64,000 bases of DNA from Oegoconia quadripuncta. Its lineage: Eukaryota > Arthropoda > Insecta > Lepidoptera > Autostichidae. The notes under the pieces are model-generated. The model made no database searches. It saw only the letters and a program-made list of their open reading frames with translations, and had not been told where the DNA came from. This document shows positions 27,813 to 40,589 of this stretch, in pieces; within the stretch, counting starts at the first letter, position 1, and each line of letters starts with the position of its first letter. The stretch is taken from assembly GCA_949316235.1 (NCBI GenBank), contig OX438742.1:10725315-10789314 (forward strand). The letters run 5' to 3'. Both the position numbers and the translations under genes were made by a program.

Positions 27813-30800
27813 GTAGGTTTAACTTTTAGGGTGAGCAAAAAAACTCCAGCCTAATTATTCTTATTGTGCCTAGCAATGCTTGTACAATTTTGATTTAAAC
27901 ATTAATCACCAGAAAAAAGATTGACCTACATTTTCAAAAAAAAAAACCAAACACGAAATATTTCGGATGAGGTGTAGTTAAGGGTGCAGTAAGAAGAGGC
28001 AAGACTGAAGTCTGACTCGGTTGTTCAAAAGCTTTGGGGTGATGCAGAAATGATGGGTTTTGTATGTTCTGTTTCAAGTAGAACCACTTGTTTGGCACAA
28101 CTAAGTCTTTACTTAATGCCCCCTTATCGACATCAACAAAAATTTGTTCTGTAGTGCCGCCTTCAATGTGCCACTTTCATTCAGTATTTATTTCGCAATT
28201 GCTAATTTCTATGTAGGTAGTGGCATTAGAGTTTAGATGAATTGCGCACACACAAGTAAATTGTGTACTTATGCCAAAGAAGGTAAGGTGAAAGAATGTT
28301 CTTTGCGATAGTAAATGTATAAATATGAAATGGAAAAAATTGTTTAGTGTGCAGTGCAATTTTATTCTCCAGTTGGCAAAAAAAGGATACTCATTTGAAT
28401 CTTCTGCTATAAACACATCACATGATATATACTTATATGGCTTCAACTCTCATGCCGATACCTACATGTGCAGTTATCACAGACCACCCAGTCCATTAGT
28501 CTAAATATGCAGAGAGTACTATTCGCCAAAACATAGAGAAATCCATCTCTATTAGTCAAGTGGTGGTATGTGACAATAATATTATAAAAAACTTATATTC
28601 TAATCTTATTAGTCTTTTGGGTTTCTTCCCCTTTAGGGCTAGCATGCCACTTTACATTGTAGAGAGAATGACAAAAGATAGAAGCATTGTAGAGTTTGTT
28701 GTAATGACAATACGTGTCATGCTAGCCCGGCTGATTGTCTAATTACCTGATCACTTTAGAACTCTACTGTGTTATATATAAATAACAATTAGACACCTTT
28801 ATTGGCGGTACATTTTACTCTAGAGTAAAATAGTTTTATTTCGATTTTTATTATAACAAGTTATTGAAAGAAAACTACCTTAGATCTATTTGTTTAAAAG
28901 TATGCCTTTGTGGGCGTAATGCGCATTATCAAAACATCAAACATCGGAGGACTTGAAAGGCCTTATCTATTAAAATATCGTCAATAAATGTGTCCAGTTA
29001 TAATTGAGTTAAAAAGTGATTTAAGTGAATCTTTGTTCTATGGTACAACTGCTTTTGAGAATTAATCCAGCATTATTATATTTCTACCAGAATTAATTTG
29101 TATCAGCAATTTTGTTTTGGTAACTGCTAATATTTATATGTACTAATAAGCTTTATAATGATTTATTAGTATAAATATGTGTTATTTATTTTTGATTTCA
29201 AGACAATTATCCACTGCTGCTACTCTTAATTTCTCCTCGACATGTGGTTATGGAATAGTAAGTATCATGGTGAGGTTGCATGTTGTGCTTACATGTGCTT
29301 TCCACACTGTAGACTATCTTTGCATTGCAGTTTTACCAACTTATAGTTTGAATCGAGTGCCATTGTCCTTTTTTAAGGTTCCATACCATGAAAATTAAAG
29401 CTGGTCGCCTATAAGATTCTGTCCATGAAGACACATTTTCTTACGAATGAGTTGAGGTATCAAGCGGAAAATAATATCGAAATACTAAGAGTTTTGTAAA
29501 AATATCAATTTTCTAACATAGAGATCCGACTATGATTAAACCTATTGTTGATTGTAGATGATATGAGGGAAGCTCTCTTACCATCACTAAAGGAAAGTCG
29601 TGGAAAGGATTGATTGATTTACAAAAAAATACATACGAAAAAATGGTTCATTTTTAAAAATTGTCAAAGGTGATGTTAAATATGGAACACAGGGGCTCAT
29701 ATCCTACTCGCACTTAACAGTCTTGTTTATTTAACATACTTGAGTATGCATGCTTAGAACCCAGTGCCTTAACTGATAACATTGTGGTTTGCTGTGAAAA
29801 TGGGTTTTCAATTCACTCTTTCACTTGACTTGTGCAATTGTAACATTTTAACTGTAAACATGCTTAAATTTTATAACGTGGAAAACAAACTTTATCTCTG
29901 TTAAAATTAAGCTAACTTGTACATTGTTACATATTATTTATTTTCTAATATAATACTAATATGATTTTTGGTATGCATACCATATTCCTGTTTTGATTAA
30001 TTTCACCATCAAATATTTATAAATTGCTTTATTTGAGAATCTCCGATTTCGGTAACAATAAATAATATGTCGTCGGTGGCTCAGCGGGTAAGACGCGGTC
30101 TCCCAATTTGGGAGGTCCGGGTTCGTTTCCCAGGCAGGCCATGTACCAGTGCCTGAGCAATAAAAATTCAAAGGCATGTGAATGAAGAACCATGGCCCTT
30201 ACTCCCTCATTGAACGAGGGAAGGCTTATATCCCTGCCGTGGGATGATTGCGGGCTGATGATGAAATAATATGTATCCATTCAAACTATAGTTGTTTGTG
30301 TGAGGTAATATCTTGAACTACTCATCCTATTATGAAATTGTTAGCATTAATAGAACACTACACTACGCAGCTGACATAAGCTATGTTTTATCTATTTATT
30401 TTTTAACCCAGACTTAGTCGTGGATGGAGAGCTATTAGGTCATCGTTGAAATTTTGGTCTTTATTTAAATAACATTAAAGTTCAGTTATTAATAAATATG
30501 TCATTAAAAATGTCTTATGTAACAATCAATATCAAAGGTTGCATTGTGCAATTTGTGCAATAGAGGTCACCATATTAATGCTTTTTGATGACTTCGGCTA
30601 ATACCTTTGCATCAAATGTCAAATGACAATACTCGGCAATGTAATTAACATTTATAGTTAATGTAATTTGAAGCAGAATTAGCGAAAATCGCAGCTTTGC
30701 CTCTTTTTTTAGCACCAAGTGTGAATGTGGTAGTATAAAACCCGCCAAGTGTGAGTCGCTACACGGGCATTGAATTTTCCGTCTCTATCATTTGTTTTAC

Positions 30801-33800
30801 TGTAGTTCTCAAAATAATCAATCTTAATCAACGAGGTACCTACAATAAAATAATGTAGCTGAACAGGCAGATATAGGTACTCATTATTATTTCAGGCTAA
30901 TTGATGTCAAGCCTTCGTTTCAAGCAAATATTGTCTACAATACAAAACATAGTTTTAACCGCCCCCTTGGCATAATGTAAACAACATAGGGTTTACGAAT
31001 CGGGGGTCATGGGTTCGGTCACCATAAATACATGTTACTCGTTTTGGTTGGTGGTAGAGCATTTTAAATGTCCGCCTGGCTAGCTACAACCATCTTATCT
31101 AAGTCTGCCGTCAAACAGCAATGCTAATAACATTGTTGTGTTCCGGTTGTCAGAGATTAAGATAGCCCGCCCCCAAATTAGATGGGGTTTCCTGGTCAGT
31201 AGGCTTCCACCTTCGGCCTAATCTTCACCTAACTTCTGATGTTATTGAGGTCAAGTGCTGACCCGTTGTGCATAAAAAAAAACTATAGATCAAACCATTT
31301 CCTATATTTTTGTTTAATTTGAGACTCAAATAAACACCTTAGTGTCAGACACGCAATTCCTTATCTTTTTGTTTACGAATAATGGTATCTTAATTTGTCC
31401 TTAAATTATGTTAAAAACGCGCTATATCGTTATTTCATGACAATTTAATGTATCTTTTCCTGTTTAAAGTCATTTATAAACATAATTAATATCCCGATCG
31501 AAAAAAGACAAAATGGAAGTTCTGGATTTCACCTCGGTATCTGTCTTTTTGTCTATCAGTCACCGCTGTTTATTTTAGGAACTATTTGACGTAAATTCAC
31601 ATGTGTAGTTAAAAAACTAAATTTTGATTTTAAGGGGTTAGGAGTTAGTTGGTTTTAGGAGGTTAAGAAACCTCCCTCCTAAGGGCTAATTCGAAAATTT
31701 TGAAAGCTTATCACGTATCATACGATAGCAGAAATTCAAAAATATATAATACCAGTGTTTACTCGCGGCGTCGCCTGCGTGGTTCGTTTATATGAATAAA
31801 TTCTTTTCTACTCAATTCGAATAAAATGTATTCTATGTCAGGGTATATTCGACCTGTGTACCAAATCCGTACATCCGTTTTGCCGTGATTGAACAAAAAC
31901 AAACAAACGTCCCAAACATTTTTAAACATTATTTAGATGTTATGCTTTGTAAACGCTTTTTTTTAATATTTTCGAAAAAAAACCCTGTATAGTTTCAGGC
32001 CTATCTCTAAAGTATTGCTTTGAAAATTTATCAAACGTTAGAAACAAGGTGTTGATGGAAGCAAAATTATCAGATTTGCAATGCAAAGGATAGTTTTATT
32101 CACTTAATAAAAAAGCCCTTTCACAAATTTAATTTTGCGGTAAACCGCTGGACGATAATAATACCTAAAGGTACATTGCTTGAAACTAGAGGCCCTACTT
32201 TTTTAGCTGTATTTAGTTGATTACTTGCTTTTTAGTACTGCAGTAAAACAACACTCATTGTCCGAGTCCCGATTTACATTTGCCCGTTTTGTTTTCATGT
32301 GTACCTTCTACTTGCTATTGTACCACATATTAGTGTGAACAGAGGTCATAGACAAAGAAGATATTTTTTTTTTACTTCGTTAAATTTGACTTATTCCATA
32401 TAGTGATCTGATTAGATATATTGATGTCATGTTTCAGCCACAATTCTCCATGAATCGCTTCTCGGGGATGATGGTTGTGGGCTACTCGTGGGGCCAGATG
32501 ATGACGAATGCCCTGCCACCTGATGAGGTGTGGGGCATCAACTTCAGATATTTGAACTACCTCGTACCATTTGTTGCTGCGCTTGGTTAGTATTGAAATG
32601 GTAGCATATATATGTTTACATCACACACAAATCTAACGAAAACCTTCCCCTTTTCAATGGGTTTGTTCAAGGTTCCTAATCGCCACGCTACTGCCACTTA
32701 ATGTCCAAATCTGTTATATGTGCGTACATGACCCAAAGTTCACACATGCATAGAGGCAGCCTGTGTGAACAATAAGCAGACACCACATACTTCCACTTTT
32801 TACGGTGTTGACACACTTCTCATATGCATCAGTCTCCTTCACACTTGCTCTAGAGTTTGGGCTTAGGCTGCTTGCCTGATTGAATCCACTGATATCTATT
32901 GTGAATGAAACCTAAGTGGTGACCTTGAGTAGTAGAGTAACTTGGAAGTAGAGTTTTAATAGTCGGTGTGTATGTGCGAAATACAGGTTAACCAGGCCCA
33001 GATTGAAGCCACACAAATATAATTGCACCCCCTCCTGCCGATAAGGCAAGAACAATGTGTGAACGAGATGTTGATACGCCCAGTAGTGCGGTATGTGTGT
33101 TGACTATTTCGCAATCACTAATTAGCTTCGACGTGGAAGAGTGCCAACCATAATGTCTATTTACTTCATTTAATACGCATACTGTTTACAGGTGTATGGA
33201 CGGTAGGAAACATCGGCCGAGAGCAGGGGAGACTGTTGTGGCCAATAGTAGGTGCATATGTGGCGTACCCATTACGTTATTACATCTATGATGAGACGGT
33301 TTGGTTCACGTTCATGGTGCTCATCTCAGCGCTTGCTTTCGACTATTTATCCAAGGAGTGGAGAAGGACTCCCGAGAAGAAACGACATGTTGCCGAGTGA
33401 GTGGTCAAATAAAATTTACTTGTATTGTGCTATCCGTACCATTCATAATTTAGAACCTAAAGTGTCTCTTAGAGATAAATTTAAGGATATTAATGTCTTA
33501 ACAGTAATGGTATCTCAATACACTTCTGAGAATTTTGTATTATGTTAAAAAATATAATGTTAATATAAGAAATACGAATGAGGAAAGAATAAGTGAATCC
33601 CTAAAAGATTATCTTTTACAATACAGTTCCCGTTGATATCCAAAACAAGTCCTTTGATTAATATAACACTATTATTATACCCAAATTGTGAGCCAAGGGC
33701 TCATCATTATATCAGCCGAAAGACGTCCCCCCAATGTCTCCACAACGATCGGTTGAGCGAAGGGCTATAGAATCTTTGAGTTTCTTGGGCTTTTTTTCTA

Positions 33801-36026
33801 AGGAGGTCTGTAAATTCTTCTATTTTCAAGTATAAATTTTACCTATGAAATTGAAGCATTATTGATTGATTGTAGCTTGTACCTACTACCGCCCTACTAC
33901 TACTACTGTGGGTTAGATGCATCCTAAATGGTCTTATTATCGAGAAAATATTCGCCAATGACGATGAAAACATGTAATTAAAAATATTATCTTGACATAA
34001 ATTCACCTCTTACTTGAGACTTACAACCTTGGGATCTTCAAGTCTAGAGTGAATAGTTTCCATCAGGTGAGATTGTAGTCAAACGAGAAACCAGTTTTTT
34101 AATAAAAAAAAAAAAAAAACCTCCGTCACCCATTGTTATACCAAATATTTTGAAATGAGTTTAGTTTCCAAATAATTAAAATTTTTATATCCTTTATTTG
34201 TCAATGACAGGTTGTATTAGCCCTGCCCCCGTAGCATGACGTCGTTAGTCGCCAATGGATAGTTATATATTTCATTCAAGTGAATGAGCAGAACAAATAT
34301 TATCTCGCGCGACATAAACTTTCATCGCGTCATGCTCTTAGTGCTCATTTTGTAATTTGTTTTGCACTAAACATTAATTAATCGGATGTTCCAAACGCAG
34401 ACGTGTGGCGGTGCTAAGCGTGTGCGCATGCCTCTACCTGTCGCTGTGGTGCGGTTACCTGTATTTCCATGGGACCATCACGGACAGCGCGGGCGACGAG
34501 GTGCCGATCTACGAAGCTATCCACCACTTCTTCACTAGCCCCTGGTAAGCTGCATAAATGAAGCCTTAAACGAGACAATCTGGATACACAAAAAGGATCA
34601 GATACTGTCTTCATGAATCATCATCATCATCATCTTCAATAAATGATTTTCATTTCATTTTCATTTCATTTCATGCTAAATTCAGATTGGAATCCGTTCC
34701 TGCGATCTAAGTAAAAATTAGCCATACTTTTCCGCTTGCAATACGTGGTATCTTGTTGCCTGTTCATTTCTTAATGTTATCAGTCTCGTCTCTGGCATTC
34801 CGAATGGGAACATGAACCGAACTAAAGTGCAGTTTTTTGCTGTGGTCGAAGGGATACAAACACACACATTTAGCTAGAAGTCGACATTCCTACATTATAT
34901 TCGTAGCTGGATTCAGTTCTAATAAATATGACGTTTTTCTAGGTGGTTGGACGTGAAGCAGTGTCTCGTTGACACATACCAGTACGCGCAGCATCACGGC
35001 TGGTACGAGGTGTGGAAGCAGATTATTGACCTATCGGACCCACATGGCGAGCACAACGCGTACAAGGTTAGTTCTTTGATCATCAGGCCACACTAGTGCA
35101 TTACTGGACATAGACCATATGGTGCGCCGCAGAGCCAAATCTGCGGCTTCAAATCAAATAATCTAATCAAATCAAAAATGTTTTATTTCGTAAGTTATAA
35201 GAATAACATTTGAAATCGTCATGACACAGTTATCGCTCATTCACTAGGCAGTCTCCCCAGAGAAGAACGAGCGTGAAACTCCGGGGTTGCTCTTTTTAAA
35301 TAAGTCAATACAAATAAAATTTGAAATACCTAATTGTAACGTTTATGATTCGACAAAGAAAAATAAGAATAAAATATACTGGATATTGCCGAGCGGTTCT
35401 TGTCGCGTGGACATGTTGGACTTCTTATCATCCAGATAGTTAGAAATTTTATAATAGCCATTGGCCTCATTCATATAATCGATTCGAACCACCAGACGCA
35501 GATCCTCGCTCATCGCGATCGTGCCTTCCGTTTGCCTAGTTACGATCTCTTCGCAAGAACCTGCTTTGACCAGCGATTATTGGACAATGACCTGTACATT
35601 GTCACTTCTTGCAACCTTGAGAGCTAAGTCAACAACCCTGGTTATCTGGCGGACTTCTTTGATAATCGTCTTATTCAATCATTTTTGCAAACCACTAAAG
35701 TTCGCGATATTGCACTATCAAAACAATGCATGCTGGCATTTGAATCCGCGTGCTGAATTATCTAAATTACAATAAGAGTTTTTCCTCAGGTCCTAGGCCT
35801 TGGTCCCGAAGCAACTCAGGAGATGATCAAGTCGACTTGGAGGCGCTTATCTCGTGAGAACCATCCGGATAAGATCAAGGATGAAGCTGAACGCGGCGCC
35901 GCTCAAGACCGCTTCATGGAGATACAGCAAGCATATGAGCTTCTATCCAACATCAAGCACAGGAGGAATAGGCGGAATAAGAAGGACAATTCTGAACCCA
36001 GGTCGGATGGGTGGAAAGATTTGTAA
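27576..36026 (+). CDS. DNAJC22: DNAJC22/wurst: TM2-type membrane J-domain protein, complete
   Basis: Exons 27576-27812, 32438-32585, 33192-33396, 34401-34544, 34943-35066 and 35790-36026 join to 364 aa, close to the usual family length. Phases 0,1,2,2,0 match at every junction, all GT/AG. The N-terminal TM2-like region (VLWLFGGIFGVHHFYLRRDR) and further hydrophobic segments (LNYLVPFVAALG; FTFMVLISALAF; LSVCACLYLSLWCGYLYF) make a multi-pass membrane protein. The C-terminal J domain has the HPD triplet at residues 311-313 (RRLSRENHPDKIKDEAER), which stimulates Hsc70. In Drosophila, wurst takes part in clathrin-mediated endocytosis that clears tracheal lumen; by family this protein should recruit Hsc70 to membranes. 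It diverges from syd (about 6 kb apart) and converges on Egfr. Confidence 0.95.
30068..30275 (+). repeat. tRNA-derived SINE, family C
   Basis: GTCGGTGGCTCAGCGGGTAA (A-box-like) and GGTCCGGGTTCGTTTCCC (B-box-like) form the head, followed by a body with CATGTACCAGTGCCTGAGCA and a 3' part GGGATGATTGCGGGCTGATG. In DNAJC22 intron 1. Confidence 0.8.
30958..31272 (+). repeat. SINE family D, long copy
   Basis: Head with GGTCATGGGTTCGGTCACC, core GTCCGCCTGGCTAGCTACAA and 3' part AGGCTTCCACCTTCGGCCT ... GACCCGTTGTGCAT followed by an A-run. Same layout, inverted, at 46945-47244. Confidence 0.75.
31745..31925 (-). repeat. Dispersed short element (GCGGCGTCGCCTGCGTGG end)
   Basis: Complement of the element family with ...GCGAAGCCGCGGGC...; includes CCGTACATCCGTTTTGCCGT and ACAAAAACAAACAAACGTCC. 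In DNAJC22 intron 1. Confidence 0.6.
32438..32585 (+). CDS. DNAJC22: DNAJC22 coding exon 2
   Basis: 148 nt after GTTTCAG, PQFSMNRFSGMMVVGYSWGQ to LVPFVAALG, donor GTTAGT, phase 1. Separated from exon 1 by a 4.6-kb intron. Confidence 0.94.
32586..34400. other. DNAJC22 introns 2 and 3, non-coding portions
   Basis: Around exon 3. Intron 2 carries a LINE fragment at 32750-32860 (AGCAGACACCACATACTTCC) shared with 14220-14300. Intron 3 carries a fragment with ATATCAGCCGAAAGACGTCC at 33708. No other gene signal. Confidence 0.4.
33192..33396 (+). CDS. DNAJC22: DNAJC22 coding exon 3
   Basis: 205 nt after TTTACAG, VWTVGNIGREQGRLLWPIVG to EKKRHVA, donor GTGAGT, phase 2. Contains two probable membrane segments. 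Confidence 0.94.
34401..34544 (+). CDS. DNAJC22: DNAJC22 coding exon 4
   Basis: 144 nt after ACGCAG, RVAVLSVCACLYLSLWCGYL to HHFFTSP, donor GTAAGC, phase 2. Confidence 0.94.
34617..34675. repeat. Microsatellites (ATC)n and (TTTCA)n
   Basis: ATCATCATCATCATCATC followed shortly by TTTCATTTCATTTTCATTTC, in DNAJC22 intron 4. Confidence 0.85.
34943..35066 (+). CDS. DNAJC22: DNAJC22 coding exon 5
   Basis: 124 nt after TTTCTAG, WWLDVKQCLVDTYQYAQHHG to GEHNAYK, donor GTTAGT, phase 0. Confidence 0.94.
35147..35310 (-). repeat. CR1-like LINE 3' UTR fragment
   Basis: AATCTAATCAAATCAAAAAT tail, then CAGAGAAGAACGAGCGTGAA and GGTTGCTCTTTTT, aligning to 24640-24780. In DNAJC22 intron 5. Confidence 0.7.
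35790..36026 (+). CDS. DNAJC22: DNAJC22 coding exon 6 (J domain, stop)
   Basis: 78 codons plus TAA after TCCTCAG, VLGLGPEATQEMIKSTWRRL, HPD motif, basic linker RRNRRNKK, ending DGWKDL. The whole J domain is in this exon. Confidence 0.96.
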   Translation, partial: VLGLGPEATQEMIKSTWRRLSRENHPDKIKDEAERGAAQDRFMEIQQAYELLSNIKHRRNRRNKKDNSEPRSDGWKDL

Positions 36027-37425
36027 TTCAGACATGTCCGTCCAATAAGTCTAATGACTCTCAAACATATGAGTAATGTAATAATCATTAGGTTTAACAC
36101 TTTTACAACATGCCCTCTTTTTAGAATCTCAACCTATTAGTTCAGTATTATCAAGTTACTGAAAAACTATATAACAATATTTAATCAACCCGCAGGGATA
36201 ATCGTTGGAGATAAGACATGAAAATTAGGTTTTTATATTTGTTAATCACTACAATGAGAACATATCCTTAGATTGAAGTCACAAAAACATCGGTGTGTAC
36301 ACGTCACACGAATATCTCGGACCGCGAGCGTAATCTACTTTTAAAACTTACACAATTTAAAAAGTATACTGATTTATAATATTGGAAGCTAATTATGAAT
36401 GTTGTTCTGCTATCGAGAATTAGTTATTCACATAGTATTCGAATTTTCTTAGTGTAATGTATATTGTATGTGGCAGAACAGCAGTCGATTTTTGCGTTAC
36501 GCAGATTTCAGTTGTTCATATTGGTTGTCATGGCTTCCTATTTTGGCAAATATTACAGCTACTCGTATGTAAATGTAAATTATGTTATTCAGAAACATGA
36601 TTTGAATTTTAACTAGTGTACTCAAGAAATGGCACATTTATGGCTGTATTTAAAAAAAAATATGTCTAAATGGGGGATGTACGAGTATACCGAATTACAC
36701 TGCCGCGAAAAGCATTTGTCCGAAAAGATTTGTTTGTTGATGATCGAAAGCCGCGTACATTGCGGTGTTGGCTTTAATTAAAAATTTTAATGGAGAACAA
36801 ACTCCGCAATGTCCTCAGCTTTCGTACAACCGTTCTTCGGGCAAGCGTTCTTCGAGTAGTGTAACTCGGTATACAATTATAAATCCGACTAAATGTATTC
36901 AGCTCAAAAACTGCTTTCCTTACTTTGCCTAGATATTTCTCTCTTATATTCCGTTTTCCAGCTCACACTATTTATCAGGCGACTATCCAACCACTTCTAT
37001 CGTTCTATCTGTTCAGCTATTTTAAATTTATGTTAAAAATAAATTAGATATATTAGTTTAGGAAGTTCCTGTCTTTCTATCAAGCTAATTTACAATTACG
37101 CCATGACGCTAACACCTAGCTCTTGTTTTTTATCAGTTCAGCCACTGTTTGGGTGCTTCGGTCGATTTCGATATGCCAATTCAGTCAATTATCCTAACTG
37201 TTGATCTGCGTAATTAGCATCGTTCGTTCGCCAGTACGGTATCTTGCACAGCTTTATTCAGCGTTTTGTCAATTGCTATGTTGTACTGTAATATTTTTTT
37301 TAAACGAAGAGTGCTCAAATTTTCTATTAAATATATTTTAGATACATGTTTTTATCTCAAATTTTGTATTAAATATATTTTAGATACATGTTTTTATTTA
37401 ACGAGGGTCTTCCCTAATAAACTGG
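36027..37425 (+). promoter_or_regulatory. DNAJC22: Probable DNAJC22 3' UTR with candidate poly(A) signals
   Basis: AATAAA hexamers at 37038-37043 and 37416-37421; which one is used is unknown. The region contains a 42-bp tandem duplication (37314-37397) and no conserved ORF. Confidence 0.4.
37314..37397 (+). repeat. 42-bp tandem duplication
   Basis: Two adjacent copies starting CTCAAATTTT(C/G)TATTAAA and ending TAGATACATGTTTTTAT (37314-37355 and 37356-37397), one mismatch. Near the probable 3' end of DNAJC22. Confidence 0.9.
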
Positions 37426-40232
37426 AATTGATTTGAATATTTACGATTTGTTTAATGATCTATTTTGAAATATATACATTTTATTTAAGATATTTAGTAC
37501 ATAAGTAATGTGTAAAATTTAAGAAATTGTGTTTTCGATGTTATTTAATTTATGACTTAGCATTTATGATACCAAATGTTTTGAATTTAATACGAGACCA
37601 ATGATAAGCGACATTAAGCAATGGTATTCTTTAAATACACCGATATGATCACTGTATGCTTAACGATTCCCTGTCTTCTTATTGTAAATGCTGTGTTCAG
37701 GGTACTTTGAATGTCAGCCATCATGCTTTTCCATTTCTTTTATTGACATATTTTCCTTGATTATATTCTTCATGAAGCACTTGTAGCGCAGTTGCATTCG
37801 ATATTTGTGTTAAATTAGCTTAGTTACCCAACAACTGATGCGGTCAGGCCTTCAATGGGTCACTCAAAGAATTCTAGATTTCTTACATGAAAATTTTGTT
37901 TTCGGATATTGGTTTTTTTGTGAATCTCTGAACGAGATCTAAAGTTATACCTGTTTTTAGGTCTATATAGTATATGTCGAACAATATTTTTGCAATATCA
38001 AAGATATTAATTTTTACGTACACTCGCAGATTTTCAGACCATGAGTTCGACCACTTAGCTCTTTGACTTCACTATTCTCTGTTGCGATGACTATTATAAT
38101 ATATATCTTTATATTAAGACTTATTTATAGCCGTAAGGAAGCTTAGAGGCTCTTCCTAAAACCTTCCGCATTTATAATCCAAATATGAAGTAAGATTTTT
38201 TAGGAATAAGTGATTATTTAGTTAGTAGTGGGTAAGTGACGACCGATTGGTGTAGTGGATAGTCACCCTATCAGCGAAACCAACGGTTGCGGGTTCGAAT
38301 CCGGCGAGGGGTAAATGTTTGTATGATGAATACGAACATTTATTCCCGAGTCTTGGATGTTTATATAAATATTTATGTATGTTTATCCGTTATCTAGTAT
38401 CCATAGCACAAGCTTTGCTTAGTTTGGGACTAGATGATTGGTGTAAGTGTCCGAAATATTTATTTATTTATTTATATAATCTAAAGTTTAATTTATAGTC
38501 TGGTCATAAATAATGTTACAATTTAAAACAGGGATCGCTTTTCTTAAATCAATTTTGAATTAAGATTATTTTCTAAGTAACTTCGATCGATTTCCCGCCA
38601 TTTTACATATAATTTTTTACCGTGTTTCTTAAATTTAGTTTTGGAGTGGGGTGATAAAGACCGTGGAATTATAGTGATTGCTTGGCACAAACTAGAGGTG
38701 ACACTGTCAGGTATTTTTAAGGATATTCTTTAAATCAATCTAAACGCTAAGGCTGGTGATTGCTCAAAACGTTAGGAAATCTAGACAGAGCAGAGACTAA
38801 ATTCCCCAATAAAGTGCTTAAGATTAGATAGATGCATGACCAGAGAAGTAGATAAAAAGGAGGCATATCGAAGCTATTTTCCGGTCACTGCGAATAAAAT
38901 TATTTTTAATTTATTGCTGCGATTTCGATAAATATGTGGACAAAAGTTTGAATTTTATTACAATAAATGCATTTTAATTTGTAACAAAAGTACTTAATTG
39001 TCATATTTGGTATTTGTATTTTATTGGCCCACTCTATAGTCCGGCTGCCTATCGAGTCAAATTACGAATATATCCGAAGATATTCCGAAGTTATTACTTG
39101 TACGGTTTCAACAGATTAACATATAGTACGACTGGGTCTTGGTCAGTCGTATAAGGCGGTTAGATTAGTAATAAAAATAGTGAGCCGCATTGACCTTTTA
39201 TAATGATCAAAGGTGAGCCGTAAGTTTGTTGTTAAGAAAAAGAAAAGAAACATCAAGCAATTGTAAGGTCAGGGAAATTGTCAACCAATCTCTCGAGATC
39301 GCGCATACTGATAACTAGAAGAATCTCATCTATTTTATTGTAATATACTTGCTCGGCAACATTGTATATTTTCCTATTAGTAATTTACATGGTTTTGTAA
39401 TACAGGTTGTGACATGGTCCTAAAAAGGTATTTATTTACATTTGCAGGTAATTCGATTAAGTAGTAATCTACTTAGTAAGATTCATAATCGACATCAATG
39501 ACCAGTCAGTTGACAGTATATTTGACATTATATTTACCATTGAACAATGTTAGTTTTGTAACGTTTTGATGTTTAGAAGTTTAGAATCAATTTAAAACTC
39601 CCTTTGAAAGGTAAATTTGAACAATTGCCAACAAATTTTTAGAACAAATGTCTATAATATAATTTATTCATTCAGAGCATGACTTGGTTATTGTTCTGAA
39701 ATCATTCTAGCTGTAAAAAGTTACCCAAACTGAGCATTCGAGACTGATATACATTTAGAAACACATTCACTATCTGGCACTTCACGATCACTCCTGCGTT
39801 CTATAATAAATATCATACAGATAATGATCCTGCATTGGTTCTTGTTCTGAAATCATTATTACATTATTGTAAACTTCAAATAAGTATATAAAGTTACCCA
39901 AAAGCAATCGGGACATATAAGTACATTTATGTAGATGGCCACAAAATGGAATCCTTAGGTTACAACATTGTCAGTGTAATTTATTAGTATATTTAAAATA
40001 AACTTGTAAGACTATCCTTGGATGTATTATTTCGGTAACAATATATAATATGCACGTTCAGCTCCAGCTCAAACAATTTAGAGGGAAGTATCAAGTAAGT
40101 GGGCACTGTTTGTGTATGTTCTAGTTGCATGCATAAGATGTCAAACGCAGTTTCGTTTTCTTTAAAAATTTTAACGTTTTTGAAAGAAAAGCAATCGGTT
40201 GAGCTGGGACCGAATATGCACTTTATAATATA
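37426..40232. other. Intergenic DNA between DNAJC22 and Egfr, left part
   Basis: Apart from the SINE at 38240 I see no gene. Two similar stretches (39690-39740 and 39845-39905, both with TTGTTCTGAAATCATT and AAAGTTACCCAAA) suggest a local duplication. Confidence 0.4.
38240..38476 (+). repeat. tRNA-derived SINE, family A, near full length
   Basis: CGACCGATTGGTGTAGTGGA head, GCGGGTTCGAATCCGGCG B box, body TTATCTAGTATCCATAGCAC and AGCTTTGCTTAGTTTGGGAC, and a (TTTA)n tail. The cleanest family-A copy in the window. Confidence 0.9.
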
Positions 40233-40509
40233 ATAAATAATAATAAATAAATATCCTTAGACTTACACACAACGCCATCTAGTTCCACAGTAAGCAACTA
40301 TAGGCTTGTGTTGTGGATACCAGATGGTTGATATACTACATAAATATATATTTTTTTGTAAATAAATACTTATTATAAATGAAAACATCCATAACTCGGG
40401 TACACATGTCCGTATTCATCACACAAACAATATGCCCCTAGCGGGATTCGAACCCGCAACCATTTGGTATAGTGGGCAGAGTTGCTAACCACTACACCAA
40501 ACAGGTCGT
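40233..40509 (-). repeat. tRNA-derived SINE, family B
   Basis: Plus-strand order: TAATAAATAAATATCC tail, ACGCCATCTAGTTCCAC, GGCTTGTGTTGTGGATACC, then GCGGGATTCGAACCCGCAAC (B box complement) and CACTACACCAAACAGGTCG (A-box complement). Further copies at 44697-44970 and 45229-45325. Confidence 0.85.
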
Positions 40510-40589
40510 CGTTTATTTTATAAATATATTTTTTATCTATCCCGAGTTACTAGATAATATTTTTTCATTATAATATTGACACCATATTT

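Larger units (their letters stand above)
27813..32437. other. DNAJC22 intron 1
   Basis: 4.6 kb with two SINEs (30068-30275, 30958-31272) and a short-element fragment (31745-31925). The ORFs at 28177, 28560 and 29177 have no family features and no codon-like composition. Confidence 0.4.

Noticed and set aside
30068..30140. tRNA gene
   Set aside because: Promoter boxes are present but flanking stems do not close, and the 3' body is repeat-like.
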